Shown here piece after piece: positions 50,807 to 59,729 of a stretch of 64,000 bases of DNA. The first letter of the stretch is position 1, and every line of letters starts with the position of its first letter. A program made the position numbers and the translations under genes. Below the pieces are notes generated by a model that saw only the letters and a program-made list of their open reading frames with translations, did not search any database and was not told the origin of the DNA. The DNA comes from Aquabacter sediminis (GTDB lineage: Bacteria; Pseudomonadota; Alphaproteobacteria; Rhizobiales; Xanthobacteraceae), in NCBI RefSeq assembly GCF_028863665.1, contig NZ_JARBFX010000008.1, positions 124,001-188,000 on the forward strand. The letters run 5' to 3'.

Positions 50807-51946
50807 ATGTCTGAGCCCGCAGCCGCCACCTCGCCCGCCGAACCGCGCCTGGTGCGCGTGGACCTGGCCGGGCGGCCCTATGAGATCGCCATCGGACCGG
50901 GCCTGCTGACCGAGATCGGCCCGCGCATCGCCGCGCTCCGGCCGGGCGCGCGGGTGGCCATCGTCACCGACACCCACGTGGCGGAGCATCATCTCAAGAC
51001 GGTGGAGGCCTCGCTCGCCGCCGCCGGCATCCCCTCTTCCGTCATCGAGGTCACGCCGGGCGAGAAGACCAAGGGTTATGCGGGCCTCGAACAGGTGACC
51101 GAAGGGCTGATCGCCGCCCGCATCGAGCGGCGCGACCTGGTGCTGGCGCTGGGCGGGGGCGTGGTGGGGGATCTCGCCGGCTTCGCCGCCGCCGTGGTGC
51201 GCCGCGGCGTGGACGTGGTGCAGGCACCGACCACCTTGCTCTCCCAGGTGGATTCCTCCGTGGGCGGCAAGACCGGCATCAATTCCCCCCAGGGCAAGAA
51301 TCTCATCGGCGCCTTCCACCAGCCGGTGCTGGTGATCGCCGACACCGCCGCCCTCGACACGCTCCCCGCCCGCGAGGTGCGCGCCGGCTATGCGGAAGTG
51401 GCCAAATACGGCCTGCTCGGCGATGCGCCCTTCTTCGAATGGCTGGAGCAGAACGGCCGCGACGTGATCTCCGGCGGCCCGGCGCGGGTAGAGGCGGTGG
51501 CCGCCTCCTGCGCCGCCAAGGCCGCCATCGTCGCCCGCGACGAGAAGGAGACCGGCGACCGGGCCCTCCTCAATCTCGGCCACACCTTCGGCCATGCGCT
51601 GGAGGCGGGCGCCGGCTTCTCCCAGCGCCTGCTCCATGGCGAGGCGGTGGCCATCGGCATGGCGCTGGCCTTCTCCTATTCCGCCAAGATGGGCCTGTGC
51701 TCCGGGCAGGACGCGGTGCGCGCCACCCGCCACCTGGAAGCGGTGGGCCTGCCCACCCGCATCGCCGACGTGCCGGGCGAGTTGCCGGATACGGACGGCC
51801 TCATGGCCCTCATTGCCCAGGACAAGAAGGTCAGCCGGGGCGCGCTGACCTTCATCCTGGTGCGCGGCATCGGCGCCGCCTTCATCGCCAAGGATGTGGA
51901 CGCCGCCTCCATCCGCGCCTTCCTGGAGGAGATGCGCGCGGCCTGA
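50807..51946 (+). CDS. aroB: 3-dehydroquinate synthase
   Basis: 379 residues. Converts DAHP to 3-dehydroquinate with NAD+ and a divalent metal. Motifs: LALGGGVVGDLAGFAAAVVRRGVDVVQAPTTLLSQVDSSVGGKTGINSPQGKNLIGAFHQP, YAEVAKYGLLGD, LNLGHTFGHALE and LHGEAVAIGMALA (metal His/Glu). Full length. It meets the ThiF-family gene tail to tail with four bases between stops, so no separate terminator is visible. Confidence 0.95.
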   Translation: MSEPAAATSPAEPRLVRVDLAGRPYEIAIGPGLLTEIGPRIAALRPGARVAIVTDTHVAEHHLKTVEASLAAAGIPSSVIEVTPGEKTKGYAGLEQVTEGLIAARIERRDLVLALGGGVVGDLAGFAAAVVRRGVDVVQAPTTLLSQVDSSVGGKTGINSPQGKNLIGAFHQPVLVIADTAALDTLPAREVRAGYAEVAKYGLLGDAPFFEWLEQNGRDVISGGPARVEAVAASCAAKAAIVARDEKETGDRALLNLGHTFGHALEAGAGFSQRLLHGEAVAIGMALAFSYSAKMGLCSGQDAVRATRHLEAVGLPTRIADVPGELPDTDGLMALIAQDKKVSRGALTFILVRGIGAAFIAKDVDAASIRAFLEEMRAA

Positions 51947-51950
51947 GCGG

Positions 51951-52769
51951 TCAGGCCGCCCCGCGCAGCGCGTGTTCCGACAGATCGGTGATGCGCGCGC
52001 CAGTGCCGGTGAGCGGATTGTCCGGGTCATAGGCGTATTCGAGCGTCTCGAAGCGCATGGAGAGCGCGTCGATCATCAGGAGCTTGCCCACCAGCCCCTC
52101 GCCGAAGCCCACAATGGCGCGGATGACCTCCAGCGCCGCCAGCGAACCGGCGATGCCGGCCAGCGCGCCCAGCACCCCCGCCTCCGCGCAGGGCGCCACG
52201 GTCCCCGGCGGCGGCGGCTCGGGGAAGAGGCAGCGATAGGTGGGATGAGGCGTGCCGTCCGGACCCCTCTCATGGGGCTTCAATGTGGTGACGGTGGCAT
52301 CGAAGGTGCCGAGCGCGGCGGTCACCAAGGTGCGGCCGGCGAGCGCGCAGGCATCCGACACCAGATAGCGGGTGGCGAAATTGTCCGAGCCGTCCAGCAC
52401 CACATCGGCGGCGGAGATCAGCTCCATGGCATTGGCGGGGGTGAGGCGGGTGGCGTGGAGCGTCATTTCCACATGGGGATTGAGCGCGCCGACGCGGTCG
52501 CGGGCGCTCTCCACCTTCGGCCGGCCAATGTCCGGCGTGCCGTGGATCACCTGCCGCTGGAGATTGGAGAGGGACACCTCATCATCATCCACCAGCGCGA
52601 TATGCCCCACGCCGGCGGCGGCGAGGTAGAGGAGAGCGGGCGCGCCAAGCCCACCGGCGCCCACCACCAGCACACGGGCGGATTTCAGTTTCTGCTGGCC
52701 CGGCCCGCCCACGTCGCGCAGCACGATGTGCCGGGCGTAGCGCTCGATCTCCTCCGGTGAAAACGCCAT
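51951..52769 (-). CDS. ThiF/MoeB/HesA-family adenylating enzyme
   Basis: 272 residues. E1-like enzyme adenylating the C-terminus of a small sulfur-carrier protein such as MoaD or ThiS. Nucleotide motif VLVVGAGGLGAPALLYLAAAGVGHIALVDDDEVSLSNLQRQVIHG, DVVLDGSDNFATRYLVSDACALAG, and the catalytic Cys candidate in APCAEAGVLGALAGIAGSLAALEVIRAI. Of the two zinc CxxC pairs in E. coli MoeB only a single Cys (YRCLFPE) is in the expected place, and no second pair follows. The carrier protein is unknown. ATG at 52769. Confidence 0.85.
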   Translation of the reverse strand: MAFSPEEIERYARHIVLRDVGGPGQQKLKSARVLVVGAGGLGAPALLYLAAAGVGHIALVDDDEVSLSNLQRQVIHGTPDIGRPKVESARDRVGALNPHVEMTLHATRLTPANAMELISAADVVLDGSDNFATRYLVSDACALAGRTLVTAALGTFDATVTTLKPHERGPDGTPHPTYRCLFPEPPPPGTVAPCAEAGVLGALAGIAGSLAALEVIRAIVGFGEGLVGKLLMIDALSMRFETLEYAYDPDNPLTGTGARITDLSEHALRGAA

Positions 52770-52844
52770 GGGACTTAAAATCCTTCACTGGCCCGCGCGG
52801 CAAAGCCGGGGCCTTTGTGCATCATCCCGGCCCTGAAGGCCGGA

Positions 52845-54365
52845 TCAGGGCGCCGCGCGCCGTTCGCTCTCCTGCTGCGCGGCGAGGCCCTCGGCGAGGG
52901 CGAAACCATAGAGAACGAGGCACGGACCCTCCGCGCCCTCGGCCACCGCCTTTTCCACCGCCTCCGCAAGGCCACCCAAGGGGGCGCTGACCACCACCTC
53001 CTGCGGGCGGCTGACGGAAAACACCGCCAGCGCCGGCACTTGCGGGTCGATTCCGGCATCGGTGAGCCGGCTTACAAGCTCCGCCAACGTCCGGCGGGGC
53101 ATATAGACCACGGTGGTGGCGGCCGGATCGGACAGGGCCTTGAAATCCAGGTCTTCCGGCAGCTTGCCGTTGCGCGCATGGGCGGTGACCAATTGCAGCC
53201 GCCGGGCATGATCGCGATGGGTCAGCGAGGTGACGAGCCGGCTCGCCGCGCCCTGGGGCGAGGAAATGCCGGGCACCACTTCCACCGGAATGCCGGCGCG
53301 GCGGCAGGCGGTGATTTCCTCCCCCGCCCGGCCGAAAATCATCGGGTCGCCGCCCTTGAGGCGCACCACGCGGCGGCCTTCCTTGGCCAGCGACACCATC
53401 AGCGTGTTGATGTCGCTCTGCTTGCAGGAGGGGCCATAGCCGGTCTTGCCCACCAGCATCTTCTTGGCCTCGCGGCGGGCGAAATCCAGCACCTCGCCGG
53501 AGACGAGGTCATCGTAAAGCACCACCTCGGCGGATTGCAGGGCGCGCACCGCCTTCAGCGTCAACAGCTCCGGATCGCCCGGCCCGGCTCCCACCAGCAC
53601 CACCGAGCCAGTCTCGGGCGCGGTGCGCTCGGTCTCGGCCAGCGCGATCAGTTCGGCCCGGTCCCGCTCGTCCGGTGCCCGCTCGGGGGTGGCGAGCGCA
53701 CGGGCGGTGAAGGCTTCCCAGAAATGCCGGCGGCCATGGAAGGAGAGGCCCAGCTGCGACACCGCCCCCCGCCAGCGCTGCGCAGCCTGCGCCCACCGGC
53801 GAAACCCCAGCGGCAGGATGGCCTCGATCTTCGCCCGCACCGCCTGCCCGAAGACCGGGGCCGCGCCATCGGTGGAGATGCCCACCACCAAGGGCGAACG
53901 GTTCACGATGGCCCCGAAGGCGAAGTCGCAGAAGGCCGGCTTGTCGATCACATTGACCGGGACGCCCGCCCCTTTGGCAGCGGCGCGGAAGGCCTCCGCT
54001 TCCCCGTCATCCTCGGCGTCGGCAATGGCAAGCGCAGCGCCTTCAAGGTCGTCCGCCACCCAGCCCCGTTCGATGAGGTGGATGACGCCCTCGCGGCCCT
54101 CCTCCGGCTGCGCCATCTCGGCGGCCAGCGTCACCATCTCGTCGCAGGGATGGGCCGCATAGACCTTCACCACCGCCCCGGCGGCACACAAAAGCTCGGC
54201 CTTCCACACGGCCGGCGGCCCGCCGCCGGCCACCACCACCGGCTTGCCGGCCAGCGCAAAGAAGACCGGCAGCCGCGCCAGCGCATCCATGCGCCCGCTC
54301 GCCGTGGGGCTGGGGGCGCGGGGGGGAAGGATCTTGTCGGCCGGTAGGGCCATGTCGTCGTCCAT
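52845..54365 (-). CDS. cysG: siroheme synthase, three-activity fusion
   Basis: 506 residues. Converts uroporphyrinogen III to siroheme. The N-terminal NAD-dependent precorrin-2 dehydrogenase/ferrochelatase half (about 25-225) has LAGKPVVVAGGGPPAVWKAELLCAAGA and IVNRSPLVVGISTDGAAPVFGQAVRAKIE. The C-terminal SAM uroporphyrinogen-III methyltransferase half (about 245-500) has VVLVGAGPGDPELLTLKAVRALQSAEVVLYDDLVS and VVRLKGGDPMIFGRAGEEI. Siroheme serves sulfite and nitrite reductases. The start is uncertain (ATG 54365, ATG 54353 or GTG 54425). Confidence 0.93.
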   Translation of the reverse strand: MDDDMALPADKILPPRAPSPTASGRMDALARLPVFFALAGKPVVVAGGGPPAVWKAELLCAAGAVVKVYAAHPCDEMVTLAAEMAQPEEGREGVIHLIERGWVADDLEGAALAIADAEDDGEAEAFRAAAKGAGVPVNVIDKPAFCDFAFGAIVNRSPLVVGISTDGAAPVFGQAVRAKIEAILPLGFRRWAQAAQRWRGAVSQLGLSFHGRRHFWEAFTARALATPERAPDERDRAELIALAETERTAPETGSVVLVGAGPGDPELLTLKAVRALQSAEVVLYDDLVSGEVLDFARREAKKMLVGKTGYGPSCKQSDINTLMVSLAKEGRRVVRLKGGDPMIFGRAGEEITACRRAGIPVEVVPGISSPQGAASRLVTSLTHRDHARRLQLVTAHARNGKLPEDLDFKALSDPAATTVVYMPRRTLAELVSRLTDAGIDPQVPALAVFSVSRPQEVVVSAPLGGLAEAVEKAVAEGAEGPCLVLYGFALAEGLAAQQESERRAAP

Positions 54366-54698
54366 GCTTCCTTTGGAGCCAACGTCACACAGCCGCCGAC
54401 GCCGATTACCGGGCCATGAGCCCACCTGGAGAGAAAGCGGGCAAGAGTTTCGGCGTCAAGTCGACGCACTGCTGCAATTTGGGGCTACCGACCATCCAGA
54501 GCAAGTGGACGAGGCTTCAGAAAGGGGACAAGGGGCTCCGCCCCTCCGCTACGAACGAATACTTTCATATTATTTCATAGAAATTAAATGAGCCGATGAT
54601 AAAATTCCGCAACTAAAGCCAACATAGCCTGCATAAAATAGCTTAAATTATATAAATATAAGTAAAAATTCGATCGCATCCAATTGAGGAAACTCAAG
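54366..54698. other. intergenic gap, left edge of AT-rich island
   Basis: 333 bases between the divergently read cysG and the C58-like protease gene. The first 190 bases are GC-rich like cysG and include a small GGGGC-TCC-GCCCC hairpin near 54530. From about 54560 the sequence becomes strongly AT-rich and stays so into the protease gene. I see no convincing -35/-10 pair, open frame or repeat that would mark an insertion site. Confidence 0.6.
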
Positions 54699-55757
54699 AT
54701 GAAAAAGTCGCTCGCAAAATTCCTTGTCGCAAAATACGATCAGCTGGAGAACATTTCAAACTTCTGCGACTGGCGAAAGGAAGATTTTTGGGATCCTGCC
54801 GTCACTTCATTTGAGCCCACGGTTGAAAGGGCGCGTGGCGCGCTTGTGGGCATAAGGCGCGACGAGGCGCGGCTTAGAGAGGCTAAGGGAAAAATCAACG
54901 TTGCATTAAGAAGCACAAGTGAAAAGAGTGATGTTATAGCATTGAAATGGAAAAAGATTGCAAATGCAGCATTGATAAAGCAGAATAGAATAGAACAAAG
55001 CGAAAATATTGTAATTCTTGAAGAAGGCACAGAGATCGCGACGGGATTCCGCAACGAAGAGCGAGAATTAAAGGAGGGCATATGTTTGGGCTTGAGCTGC
55101 AAGTGGCTTCAAAACTTCAATCAAATACATCAAGATGATATAATAAAGGCAAAAATTGATGCCGCCACCCGCATCGGACGTCTTATTGTGCCGACGGACC
55201 AAGAGCGGGGTACACTTAGCACTCAATTGTTTCGCGAAAAAATAAGTGATTTCATTTTTTCACTGAACGCACACCACGCTATGTACAAATCAAAATTAGA
55301 AACTCTTCAACAGGACCCATATATTGCCGAACCCTCCCATAATTCACATATAAATATCATTCGTTCGCTTCTGAAGAAGCACAAATTCGACGCCACGGAG
55401 CACTACATTCAGAGGAACGGCCGTACGCCGTTGCAAATTTCCTGGGACTCAATCACATCGCCGAATTCGATCAGCAACGCGCTCGACATGGTCGATGGTT
55501 CATTTTTCCTCCTCTTCGAACTCAACCGGCCGGGAGCAACCACCGGCTCAGCCCACGCCACATGTGGGAGCCAGAAAATCGCATCGAGCTTCTGGAGCAA
55601 AAAGGCGACACTTTCCTTTTTTGATCCCAATTTCGGGGAGTTCTTCTCCACTAGGTCGCAACGTACCGAATTTCTCACAGCTCTTTGCGAGAACTACAAT
55701 GACATGGGGAAAAAAGTCCTTGGCTTTCACCTTATCCCCTTGAACCGCATCCCGTAG
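54699..55757 (+). CDS. YopT/C58-like papain-fold cysteine protease, effector-like
   Basis: 352 residues from ATG at 54699, with TTGAGG upstream; the in-frame TTG at 54684 is less likely. The C-terminal two thirds match the C58 catalytic pattern: GICLGLSCKWL with Cys129, GSAHATCG with His286, and LSFFDPNFGEFF with Asp309, in the order and spacing of the YopT/AvrPphB triad. The first 120 residues are charged and helical (KKSLAKFLVAKYDQLENIS...). No signal peptide is seen. C58 proteases are mostly type III effectors that cut host GTPases or kinases; no secretion genes are in the window. Base composition is far more AT-rich than cysG and polA on either side, which suggests acquisition by transfer. 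The protease call rests on the three motifs only. Confidence 0.7.
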   Translation: MKKSLAKFLVAKYDQLENISNFCDWRKEDFWDPAVTSFEPTVERARGALVGIRRDEARLREAKGKINVALRSTSEKSDVIALKWKKIANAALIKQNRIEQSENIVILEEGTEIATGFRNEERELKEGICLGLSCKWLQNFNQIHQDDIIKAKIDAATRIGRLIVPTDQERGTLSTQLFREKISDFIFSLNAHHAMYKSKLETLQQDPYIAEPSHNSHINIIRSLLKKHKFDATEHYIQRNGRTPLQISWDSITSPNSISNALDMVDGSFFLLFELNRPGATTGSAHATCGSQKIASSFWSKKATLSFFDPNFGEFFSTRSQRTEFLTALCENYNDMGKKVLGFHLIPLNRIP

Positions 55758-55772
55758 AAGGCATCCGCTGCC

Positions 55773-58700
55773 TCAGTGCGCCTCGTCCCAATTGTCCGCC
55801 GCGCTCGCCTCCACCCTCAAGGGCACGGCGAGCGACACCGCCGGCAGCGCGGCGGTTTCCATCACGTGGCGCACCAAGGGCAAGGTGGCGTCCACTTCCG
55901 CCTCGGGCACTTCGAACACCAGTTCGTCATGCACTTGCAGCAGCATGCGGGCGGAAAGGCCGGCCTCGTCCAGCGCGCCTTCCATGCGGATCATGGCGCG
56001 GCGGATGATGTCGGCAGCGGTGCCCTGGAGGCGGGCATTGATGGCGGCGCGTTCGTTGAAGGCGCGCACGGAAGGGTTTGAGGCGGCAATGTCCGGATAG
56101 TGGCAGCGGCGGCCGAACAGGGTCGTCACATAGCCATGCTCGCGGCAATAGGCCTTGGTCTCGTCCATATAGGCGCGGATGCCCGGGAAGCGCTCGAAAT
56201 AGCGGCGGATATAGAGCCCGGCTTCCTCGCGCGGAATGCCCAGCTGGTTGGCGAGGCCGAACGCCGAGATGCCGTAGATGATGCCGAAATTGATGGCCTT
56301 CGCCCGCCGGCGCACCTCGCTCGGCATGCCCTCCACCGGCACGCCGAACATTTCGGAGGCGGTCAGAGCGTGGATGTCCAGCCCGTCCTTGAAGGCCTGC
56401 CGCAAGGAGGGGATCTCGGCGATCTCGGCGAGCAGCCGCAATTCGATCTGCGAATAATCCGCCGAGACCAGCTTGTAGCCCTTTTCCGCCACGAAGGCGC
56501 GGCGGATGCGGCGGCCTTCCTCGGTGCGGATGGGGATGTTCTGGAGGTTGGGCTCGGAGGAGGACAGGCGCCCGGTGGTGGTGGCCGCCAGGGCATAGGA
56601 GGTGTGCACCCGCCCTGTGCGCGGGTTCACATAGCCGGGCAGCGCGTCCGTATAAGTGGAGCGCAGCTTGGCCAGCTGGCGCCAGTCCAGGATCTTCTTG
56701 GGCAGGGGATGGCCGGCCTCGGCCAGCTCCTCCAGCACATTGGCCTTGGTGGACCAGGCGCCCGTGGGGGTCTTGGTGGCGCCGGGCAGGCCCATGCGGC
56801 CGAACAATATGTCGCCGATCTGCTTGGGCGAGCCCACATTCAGCCGCTCGCCGGCAATCTCGGCGATCTCGTCCTCGATGCGCGCCGCGCCCTGGGCGAA
56901 CTCGCCGGAGAGGCGCGAGAGCAAGGTGCGGTCGATGGAGACGCCCCGCGCCTCCATGCGGCCGAGCACCGGGATGAGCGGGCGCTCCAGGGTCTCATAG
57001 ACGGTGGTCATGCCGTCCGCCGGCAAACGGGGCTTCAGCACCCGCCACAGGCGCAAGGTGACGTCCGCATCCTCGGCCGCATAGGCGGTGGCGGCGTCCA
57101 GCGGCACCTTGTCGAAGGTGATCTGCCCCTTGCCCTTGCCCGCGACCTCGGTGAAGGCGATGGGCTGGTGGCCGAGATGGCGCACCGAAAGGTCGTCCAT
57201 GCCGTGATTGGTGCGGCCGGCATCGAGCGCATAGGACATGCACATGGTGCAGTCGATGGGCGCCACCTCAATGCCATAGCGGGCGAGGATGGCCGCGTCA
57301 TACTTGACGTTGTGGCCGATTTTCAGCGTGCCCACATCCTCGAACAGGGGCTTGAGCAGCGCCAGGGCGTCCTGGAACGGGATCTGGTTGGGCAGCCGGC
57401 CCTCGCTGAAGAGCCCATCGCCCGCCCCCACATGGGCGAGCGGAATGTAGCAGGCCACATTGGGCGCCAGCGCCAGGGAGACGCCCACCAGATCCGCCTG
57501 CTGGCTGTCGATGCCCGTGGTTTCGGTGTCGAAAGCCACATAGCCCTGGTCGCGGGCGCGGGCGCACCAGTCGGCCAGCTCCGCCGCGCTGGTGAGCATG
57601 GCATAGCGGGAGCGGTCCACCTTCTCGGCGCGGGCCTCGGCGGCGCGGGCGGCCACGAGGTCGGACGGGGAAAGAAGCTGCGGGCGGCCGGAGGGGGCCG
57701 GCGCGGCGCCAGAGGCGGGCGCAGCGGCGGCGGGGGCCACCTGCTCGGCAGGGCCAGCGGGCAGAGCGGGCACGGCGCCGCCGCCGGGGGCGAGCAGCGG
57801 GTCGGGGTCGATCTCGCCCGCCTCCACCCCATAGGCCTCGGCCACGCGCCGGGTGATGGTGGTGAATTCCATGGCTTTCAGGAAGGCGACGAGGCGCCTG
57901 GCGTCCGGCTCCTCAAGGACGAGATCCTCCAGCGGCACTTCCACGGGGACGGCGCAATCCAGCGTCACCAGGCGCTTGGAGATGCGGGCCTTCTCCTGGT
58001 TGGCGGGATCGAGCAGCGATTCGCGGCGCTTGGGCTGCTTGATCTCGCCCGCGCGGGCGAGCAGCGATTCCAGGTCGCCATAATCCTGGATCAGGGTGGC
58101 GGCGGTCTTGATGCCGATGCCGGGCACGCCGGGCACATTGTCCGTGCTGTCGCCGGCCAGCGCCTGCACGTCGGTGACCTTCTCCGGCGGCACGCCGAAA
58201 TAGTCCACCACCTCCTGGAAGCCGATGCGCCGCTCCGGCCGCGCGCCGCGCCCGCCCGCCTCGCCGGAGGCGGGATCGTACATGGCGACCCGCTCGCCCA
58301 CGATCTGCATCAGATCCTTGTCGGCGGAGACCACCAGCACGTCGGCGCCGGCCTTTGCCGCCTGGACCGCATAGGTGGCGATGAGGTCGTCGGCCTCGAA
58401 GCGGGCCATTTCCACCGGGATCAGGCCGAAGGCTTTGACCGCCTCGCGCATGAGGGGGAATTGGGGAATCAGTTCGTCCGGCGGATCGGAGCGGTTGGCC
58501 TTGTAGTCGGGATAGATTTCCTTACGGAAGGAATCCTCCGACTTGTCGAAGATGATGGCGAGGTGCGTCGGCCGGATGCCCACGGCGCCTTCGCGGATGA
58601 ATTGCAGCAGCTTGGTGCAGAACAGGCGCACCGCCCCGGTGGGCAGCCGGTCCGAACGGAAATTGTACTTCCGGTCCTGGTTGATGGACTGGAAATAGGC

Positions 58701-58775
58701 CCGAAACACAAAGGACGAGCCATCGACCAGGAAGACATGGTCGCCGGGCTTGATCGGGCGGGGGGCAACAGACAT
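55773..58775 (-). CDS. polA: DNA polymerase I
   Basis: 1000 residues. 5'-3' exonuclease (about 10-310: VFLVDGSSFVFRAYF, VVSADKDLMQIV, VPGVPGIGIKTAATLI). A Pro/Ala-rich linker leads to the 3'-5' exonuclease with YVAFDTETTGIDSQQADLVGVSLA (DxE present, so proofreading is probably active). The polymerase follows, with RRAFVAEKGYKLVSADYSQIELRLLAEI, RRRAKAINFGIIYGISAFGLANQL and LLQVHDELVFEVPE. ATG at 58775 begins the conserved N-terminus. Fills gaps in repair and replication. Confidence 0.96.
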   Translation of the reverse strand: MSVAPRPIKPGDHVFLVDGSSFVFRAYFQSINQDRKYNFRSDRLPTGAVRLFCTKLLQFIREGAVGIRPTHLAIIFDKSEDSFRKEIYPDYKANRSDPPDELIPQFPLMREAVKAFGLIPVEMARFEADDLIATYAVQAAKAGADVLVVSADKDLMQIVGERVAMYDPASGEAGGRGARPERRIGFQEVVDYFGVPPEKVTDVQALAGDSTDNVPGVPGIGIKTAATLIQDYGDLESLLARAGEIKQPKRRESLLDPANQEKARISKRLVTLDCAVPVEVPLEDLVLEEPDARRLVAFLKAMEFTTITRRVAEAYGVEAGEIDPDPLLAPGGGAVPALPAGPAEQVAPAAAAPASGAAPAPSGRPQLLSPSDLVAARAAEARAEKVDRSRYAMLTSAAELADWCARARDQGYVAFDTETTGIDSQQADLVGVSLALAPNVACYIPLAHVGAGDGLFSEGRLPNQIPFQDALALLKPLFEDVGTLKIGHNVKYDAAILARYGIEVAPIDCTMCMSYALDAGRTNHGMDDLSVRHLGHQPIAFTEVAGKGKGQITFDKVPLDAATAYAAEDADVTLRLWRVLKPRLPADGMTTVYETLERPLIPVLGRMEARGVSIDRTLLSRLSGEFAQGAARIEDEIAEIAGERLNVGSPKQIGDILFGRMGLPGATKTPTGAWSTKANVLEELAEAGHPLPKKILDWRQLAKLRSTYTDALPGYVNPRTGRVHTSYALAATTTGRLSSSEPNLQNIPIRTEEGRRIRRAFVAEKGYKLVSADYSQIELRLLAEIAEIPSLRQAFKDGLDIHALTASEMFGVPVEGMPSEVRRRAKAINFGIIYGISAFGLANQLGIPREEAGLYIRRYFERFPGIRAYMDETKAYCREHGYVTTLFGRRCHYPDIAASNPSVRAFNERAAINARLQGTAADIIRRAMIRMEGALDEAGLSARMLLQVHDELVFEVPEAEVDATLPLVRHVMETAALPAVSLAVPLRVEASAADNWDEAH

Positions 58776-58860
58776 CGGGGCATCCTGCGAAACGGTGCGC
58801 ACGATGCCCGACCCTCCCGCCGCAAACAACCCTTGCGTCCCGCTCGCCCGCGCGGCGGGG

Positions 58861-59238
58861 TCAGCCGATGGTGCGCAGCGGCTTCTCCAGCACGGCCAGC
58901 ACGCGCGGCAGGTCGGGCCCGCGCTTCAGGATGAGGCCGGTCTGGGAGATGACGCTATAGGCGCCCTGCTTGCGGGCAAGCTTGGGGTCCTTCTCGATGC
59001 GATAGAGCGGCACGTCCATGGCGCGCCGGAAGATGGAGAAGACCGCCTTGTCCTTCATGAAGTCGATCGCATAGTCCCGCCACTCGCCGGCGGCGACCAT
59101 GCGGCCATAGAGGTCGAGGATGCGATCCAGCTCCCGCCGGTCGAAAGTCACGCGGGCCGGCGCGGGCGGGGACGGGCTGGCGTGAGGGTGAGCGGCCGGA
59201 GATGCGGCGGCGGTGCGTATGGGTTCGACGTCTCCCAT
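58861..59238 (-). CDS. DUF2794 family protein
   Basis: 125 residues from ATG at 59238 (AGGAGG four bases upstream). After a 35-residue Ala/Pro-rich N-terminus comes the DUF2794 block VTFDRRELDRILDLYGRMVAAGEWRDYAIDFMKDKAVFSIFRRAMDVPLYRIEKDPKLARKQGAYSVISQTGLILKRG. The family is common in alphaproteobacteria and uncharacterised. It is 85 bases upstream of polA on the same strand. Confidence 0.88.
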   Translation of the reverse strand: MGDVEPIRTAAASPAAHPHASPSPPAPARVTFDRRELDRILDLYGRMVAAGEWRDYAIDFMKDKAVFSIFRRAMDVPLYRIEKDPKLARKQGAYSVISQTGLILKRGPDLPRVLAVLEKPLRTIG

Positions 59239-59445
59239 CGGGCCTCCTTCTTCAGGCATTCGCAAGAGCGCGATGGCATCCCGGCCCAGCACCGGCGCCG
59301 AGGACGTTTGATCCGCGCCATCCCATGATCCGCCCGATGGGCGCTGCTGGCAAGGGCAGTGGAAAGCCGGCTGAAAATCCGATCACGGCCTCGTCAACGG
59401 AAATCACAGTCTTGTCCCAATTGGGCCATGCCCTCGCCGTGGGCC

Positions 59446-59598
59446 GGGGCGATCTTCAATCCCGTAGCAGGGCCGGTTCGCCGCCGCTCCGGTCTATCCC
59501 AGCCCCCCAGCCCCCCGGGGCGGTGCAGCGGACCGGCCACTGCTACACACTTCAAGATGGTACCCCTTCCTGAAAAGGTCGCTCCGGCGGCCTTTTTT
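59446..59598 (+). ncRNA. structured small RNA candidate ending in a terminator
   Basis: In the 491-base gap between two minus-strand genes. On the plus strand nested pairings build one rod: GGGG 59446 with CCCC 59563; ATCTT 59452 with AAGAT 59554; GTAGCAG 59464 with CTGCTAC 59540; GGCCGGT 59471 with ACCGGCC 59532; CCGCT 59484 with AGCGG 59527. A symmetric 7/7 internal loop lies between the second and third. A Rho-independent terminator follows at 59573-59598. A long rod with a central bubble recalls 6S RNA, but I do not see a decisive 6S sequence. The 5' end and promoter are not visible. No protein-coding frame in the gap looks real. Confidence 0.5.
59573..59598 (+). terminator. Rho-independent terminator
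   Basis: AAAAGGTCGC-TCCG-GCGGCCTTTT, a 10-bp stem with one G-T pair, followed by more T (TTTTTT at 59593-59598). It lies on the plus strand where no protein gene is read, so it must end an RNA gene or stray transcript. Confidence 0.8.
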
Positions 59599-59729
59599 CT
59601 TGTCCGGATCACGGCCCTGACGGCCCCGGCACGCGCCATGGGGCCGCGGCGGGGGCGCTGTGTCACGACGCACGTCGCCAGACGGCCCAAGCCGCCCGCC
59701 TGATTCTGATCGGAACGGGATAATGGGGC

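Noticed and set aside
59394-59690. 98-codon minus-strand open frame in the DUF2794-DUF1223 gap
   Set aside because: No ribosome-binding site, no family features, and it overlaps a well-paired RNA and terminator on the other strand.
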